The position numbers and the translations under genes were made by a program. Below the pieces are notes generated by a model, which had not been told where the DNA came from, did not search any database, and saw only the letters and a program-made list of their open reading frames with translations. Shown in pieces: positions 6,689 to 8,604 of a DNA stretch of 8,604 nt. The number at the start of each line of letters is the position of its first letter. The first letter of the stretch is position 1. Source of the stretch: Oscillospiraceae bacterium (lineage in GTDB: Bacteria; Bacillota; Clostridia; Oscillospirales; Ruminococcaceae); the NCBI GenBank assembly GCA_019413245.1, contig DXNX01000102.1, positions 1-8,604 on the forward strand, given 5' to 3'.

Positions 6689-7741
6689 ATGTACACCGCA
6701 TTTCATCCCGGCCAGGTCTGGCTGGATACCAACGGAAACCGCATCCATGCCCATGGCGGCAGCATCTTTGTGGAAGACGGCGTCTACTACTGGTACGGTG
6801 AAAACAAGGAGTTTACCGACCCGGACAAAAACATCTGGCACTGGGGCGTGCGCTGCTACGCCTCCACCGATCTGTATAACTGGGAGGACAAGGGCCTGAT
6901 TATTCCCCCGGAGCCCGATGATCCGGATTCTTCCCTGCATCCCTCCGCCTGCATGGACCGTCCCCATATCCTGTACAATCAGCACACCGGAAAATATGTC
7001 TGCTGGCTGAAGATCATGGGCCGGGACGGCACCCAGAGCGAAACGGTGCTGACCGCCGATCATCTGCTGGGCCCTTACACCAAAGTGCGGGAAGGCCTGC
7101 ACCCCCTGGGTATGAACGCCGGAGATTTTGACCTGGCCGTTGCGCCGGACGGCAAGGGGTATTACTTTTTTGAGCGGGTACACAGCGAGACCATCATTGC
7201 CGATCTTACCGACGATTACACCAATGTGACCGGCTATTATTCCACCCATTTTGTCCGTCATCGCCCGCCCTTCACCCGGGAGGGTACCACCCACTTTGTG
7301 CGCAAGGATAAACATTACCTGCTGACCAGTGGAACCACCGGCTATTATCCCAACCCCAGCGAGATCGCCGTAGCCGATACCTGGCATGGCCCCTATACCG
7401 TGCTGGGTGATCCCCACCCCGCAGATCCCACCCGGACCAGTTTCCACAGCCAGGTCTCCAGTGTGTTCAAAGTTCCCGGCAAGAAGGATCTGTACATTGC
7501 CATGGCAGACCGCTGGGTCCCCGAAGGCACCGACACCCTGGACTACAACGTCTACGGCCCGGTGGTGGAGATGATTTCCGACCCTGACTATCCCCGGGAC
7601 AAGATTCCCATGGAAGTGCTGGCCTCTATGCCCAAAGAAAACACCCGCTTGTCCGACTACGTCTGGTTGCCCATCTCCTTCGAGGGCGACGTTCCCCGCA
7701 TTGACTGGAAGGATGAATGGCGGCTGGAAGATTACGAATAA
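6689..7741 (+). CDS. GH43 family enzyme, exo-beta-1,3-galactanase-like (subfamily 24 type)
   Basis: 350 aa, a single five-bladed beta-propeller without signal peptide or binding module, so probably cytoplasmic. It is expected to release galactose or galactosyl disaccharides from beta-1,3-galactan, the backbone of type II arabinogalactan. Motifs of this GH43 branch in order: HAHGGSIFVEDGVYYWYGENK (20-40), CYASTDLYNWEDKGLI (56-71), DRPHILYNQHTGKYVCW (90-106), FDLAVAPDGKGYYFFE (147-162), ADLTDDY (171-177), REGTTHF (197-203), LTSGTTGYYPNP (212-223), SFHSQVSSVF (251-260), DRWVP (274-278) and YVWLPISFEGD (324-334). From the characterised fungal relative Pc1,3Gal43A, Glu198 is the likely acid and Gln255 takes the place of the usual base; the 57-residue gap between them is close to the 55 in that enzyme. 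Asp90 stands where relatives usually have Glu. The start at 6689 follows a good ribosome binding site. Family call is firm; subfamily is likely; substrate is inferred. Confidence 0.88.
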   Translation: MYTAFHPGQVWLDTNGNRIHAHGGSIFVEDGVYYWYGENKEFTDPDKNIWHWGVRCYASTDLYNWEDKGLIIPPEPDDPDSSLHPSACMDRPHILYNQHTGKYVCWLKIMGRDGTQSETVLTADHLLGPYTKVREGLHPLGMNAGDFDLAVAPDGKGYYFFERVHSETIIADLTDDYTNVTGYYSTHFVRHRPPFTREGTTHFVRKDKHYLLTSGTTGYYPNPSEIAVADTWHGPYTVLGDPHPADPTRTSFHSQVSSVFKVPGKKDLYIAMADRWVPEGTDTLDYNVYGPVVEMISDPDYPRDKIPMEVLASMPKENTRLSDYVWLPISFEGDVPRIDWKDEWRLEDYE

Positions 7742-7757
7742 CCCACTGCACGGCAGC

Positions 7758-7793
7758 GCCGGACCACTCTTTCCGGTATGGGCTCCGGCTTTT
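7758..7793 (+). terminator. Weak candidate terminator after the GH43 gene
   Basis: Stem GCCGGA-CCA (7758-7766) with TGG-GC-TCCGGC (7779-7789), with a 2-nt bulge and a 12-nt loop, followed by TTTT (7790-7793). It is 17 bp beyond the stop codon, so placement is right, but the bulge and short T run make it only a moderate candidate. Confidence 0.35.
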
Positions 7794-7844
7794 CCCTGCC
7801 GACAAAACCCGATCGACACCAAAGCAGATGTTCATGGCCCCTAT

Positions 7845-7896
7845 GTCTGTCTTTCCCGCAAGGCTTTTTCGTCTGTCTTTCCCGCAAGGCTTTTTC
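7845..7896 (+). repeat. Perfect 26-bp tandem duplication
   Basis: Positions 7845-7870 and 7871-7896 are identical and directly adjacent; the unit contains TTTCCCGCAAGGCTTTTTC. There is no spacer, so it is not a CRISPR array. Since 26 is not a multiple of three it would shift any reading frame, which fits non-coding or decaying sequence between the GH43 gene and the AraC remnant. Confidence 0.9.
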
Positions 7897-7924
7897 ATCG
7901 GTGCATACACCGCCCGATCATCAG

Positions 7925-8340
7925 GTGAAAGACAACAATATCCACAGTGACTTTTGGGTCCAGGAAACAGATGCTGCATTTTCATTTTTTCGGTGTGCCC
8001 GCACTGCCATCGAAGGCGGGCTATCTCCGGAAAAGGCCCACTGCCCGGGTGAAAGTTACCTGCAGAGCTTATTGGACCTGCGCCGTGTTTCGGATTTGCA
8101 ACCCCTAAACCACATCATGTACGAGAACTTTATTCAGCGGGTCCATAAATGCCCCATGATTCCTGCCTTAAGTCCGCAAGTTCAAAGCTGCCGCGATTAT
8201 ATCGAACTGCCCTTGGAAGACGAGCTTTCCTTGAAAGTACTGGCGGAAAGAGCCGGATATACCGGGTATTATCTTTCCCACAAACACTCATCTACGATAT
8301 AGCAGAGGTCCTTTCCTTCTGTTCCGGCACACACTTAAAG
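7925..8340 (+). pseudogene. Broken AraC-family regulator remnant
   Basis: The frame from about 7925 to 8286 aligns without gaps over long stretches with residues about 231-341 of the intact AraC protein of this window. FSFFRCARTAIEGGLSPEKA matches VFTVLAARAAMQGGVAPRTA, and NHIMYENFIQRV matches NAMIEDFVHRV. CRDYIELPLEDELSLKVLAE, continuing RAGYTGYYLSHK, matches CEYLQMHLTKPFDLQEMARS, continuing VGYTEYYLTKK. That frame stops at 8300-8302. In the next frame 8287-8340 reads LIYDIAEVLSFCSGTHLK, matching SIQDISDRLQFSSRNHFSK of the second helix-turn-helix. About 30 codons between the two HTH motifs are therefore deleted, with a frame change. The N-terminal sensor half (about 230 residues) and the C-terminal end are missing. 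No promoter or credible start was found. The remnant is related to, but clearly diverged from, the intact regulator. It is unlikely to make a working product. Confidence 0.75.
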
Positions 8341-8604
8341 CCCCCCAACATCCCAGGTCCCGCCCTCTCGTACTGCCATATCAAAGGAATACAGATACAG
8401 TTCGCATTGCTCTGCTCATCGCGCCAAGTAACAACGGTTCTGTTGCTTTACGCGCCTTAAAAAAGTACGTTCGGATTTGGGTTTAATGGTGTGTCATCAG
8501 TGGGCAGGCCGCAGCTCCCTTTCCGGCAAATCGGGCCACGGAGGGACTTGCCTCTGCGACTGCTGCCCCTGCTCCGGCTCCTTGTTTCCGCCACCGGCGG
8601 TCGC
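8341..8604. other. Unassigned tail, no supported gene
   Basis: From 8341 to about 8495 the sequence is relatively AT-rich, with stops in all useful frames and only short, feature-poor open frames. From about 8498 to the edge it turns GC-rich. There the minus strand is open for 35 codons (8498-8604, ending in LPERELRPAH), which could be the end of a gene beyond the window, but I recognise no family. A small hairpin CCGCC-ACC-GGCGG closes the window at 8590-8602. Confidence 0.35.

Noticed and set aside
3838..6801. 987-codon open frame on the plus strand
   Set aside because: Antisense to the GH2 gene, whose catalytic motifs are intact. It also crosses two terminators and a promoter region, and the translation is low-complexity Pro/Gly/His.
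6635..7822. 395-codon open frame on the minus strand
   Set aside because: Shadow of the GH43 gene on the opposite strand with no recognisable domain.
7845..7896. CRISPR-like repeat
   Set aside because: Only two copies, directly adjacent, with no spacers and no cas genes in the window.
8429..8449. Weak stem near GTAACAACGG as a terminator
   Set aside because: The pairing is short and bulged and no proper T run follows on the plus strand.
8149..8460. 103-codon plus-strand open frame as an independent small gene
   Set aside because: Its only recognisable part (8287-8340) is the second helix-turn-helix of the broken AraC gene; the rest has no features and no ribosome binding site.

Overview
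The window looks like part of a carbohydrate-utilisation locus from a GC-rich gut Clostridium-class bacterium. Oscillospirales/Ruminococcaceae relatives such as Gemmiger, Faecalibacterium or Subdoligranulum are the best guess. This rests on gene content (an AraC regulator, a GPH symporter and intracellular glycoside hydrolases without signal peptides), Shine-Dalgarno sites of the AGGAGG type, and GC-rich coding sequence with AT-rich intergenic gaps. It is an inference, since no phylogenetic marker gene is present.

Layout from left to right. (1) 1-595, minus: the N-terminal 198 residues of a GH78-type alpha-L-rhamnosidase, cut by the window edge. (2) 596-766: a gap holding a candidate promoter for that gene and a 73-bp imperfect inverted repeat at 674-746. 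(3) 767-2246, minus: a two-gene unit, an AraC-family regulator (418 aa) overlapped by 20 bp by an 80-aa HPr-like protein that lacks the phospho-histidine. (4) 2247-2475: a divergent control region. (5) 2476-3837, plus: a GPH-family sugar:cation symporter. (6) 3838-3996: two terminators back to back. (7) 3997-6432, minus: a GH2 beta-glycosidase. (8) 6433-6688: a second divergent control region. (9) 6689-7741, plus: a GH43 enzyme resembling the exo-beta-1,3-galactanase subfamily. (10) 7742-8604: decayed DNA with a 26-bp tandem duplication, a broken AraC-type regulator (about 7925-8340) and an unassigned tail.

Working model (inference): the symporter imports oligosaccharides, and cytoplasmic GH43, GH2 and GH78 enzymes trim galactose, another beta-linked sugar and rhamnose. 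This suits plant arabinogalactan side chains (arabinogalactan protein or gum-arabic type glycans), although rhamnogalacturonan-derived sugars are also possible. The AraC protein is the natural regulator: TTCGCC-type half-sites lie upstream of both the symporter and the GH43 gene, and these two promoters share a nearly identical extended -10 block. The less ordinary parts are the HPr-like partner of the regulator, the long inverted repeat behind that pair, and the AraC pseudogene whose sensor/linker region is related to the intact regulator.
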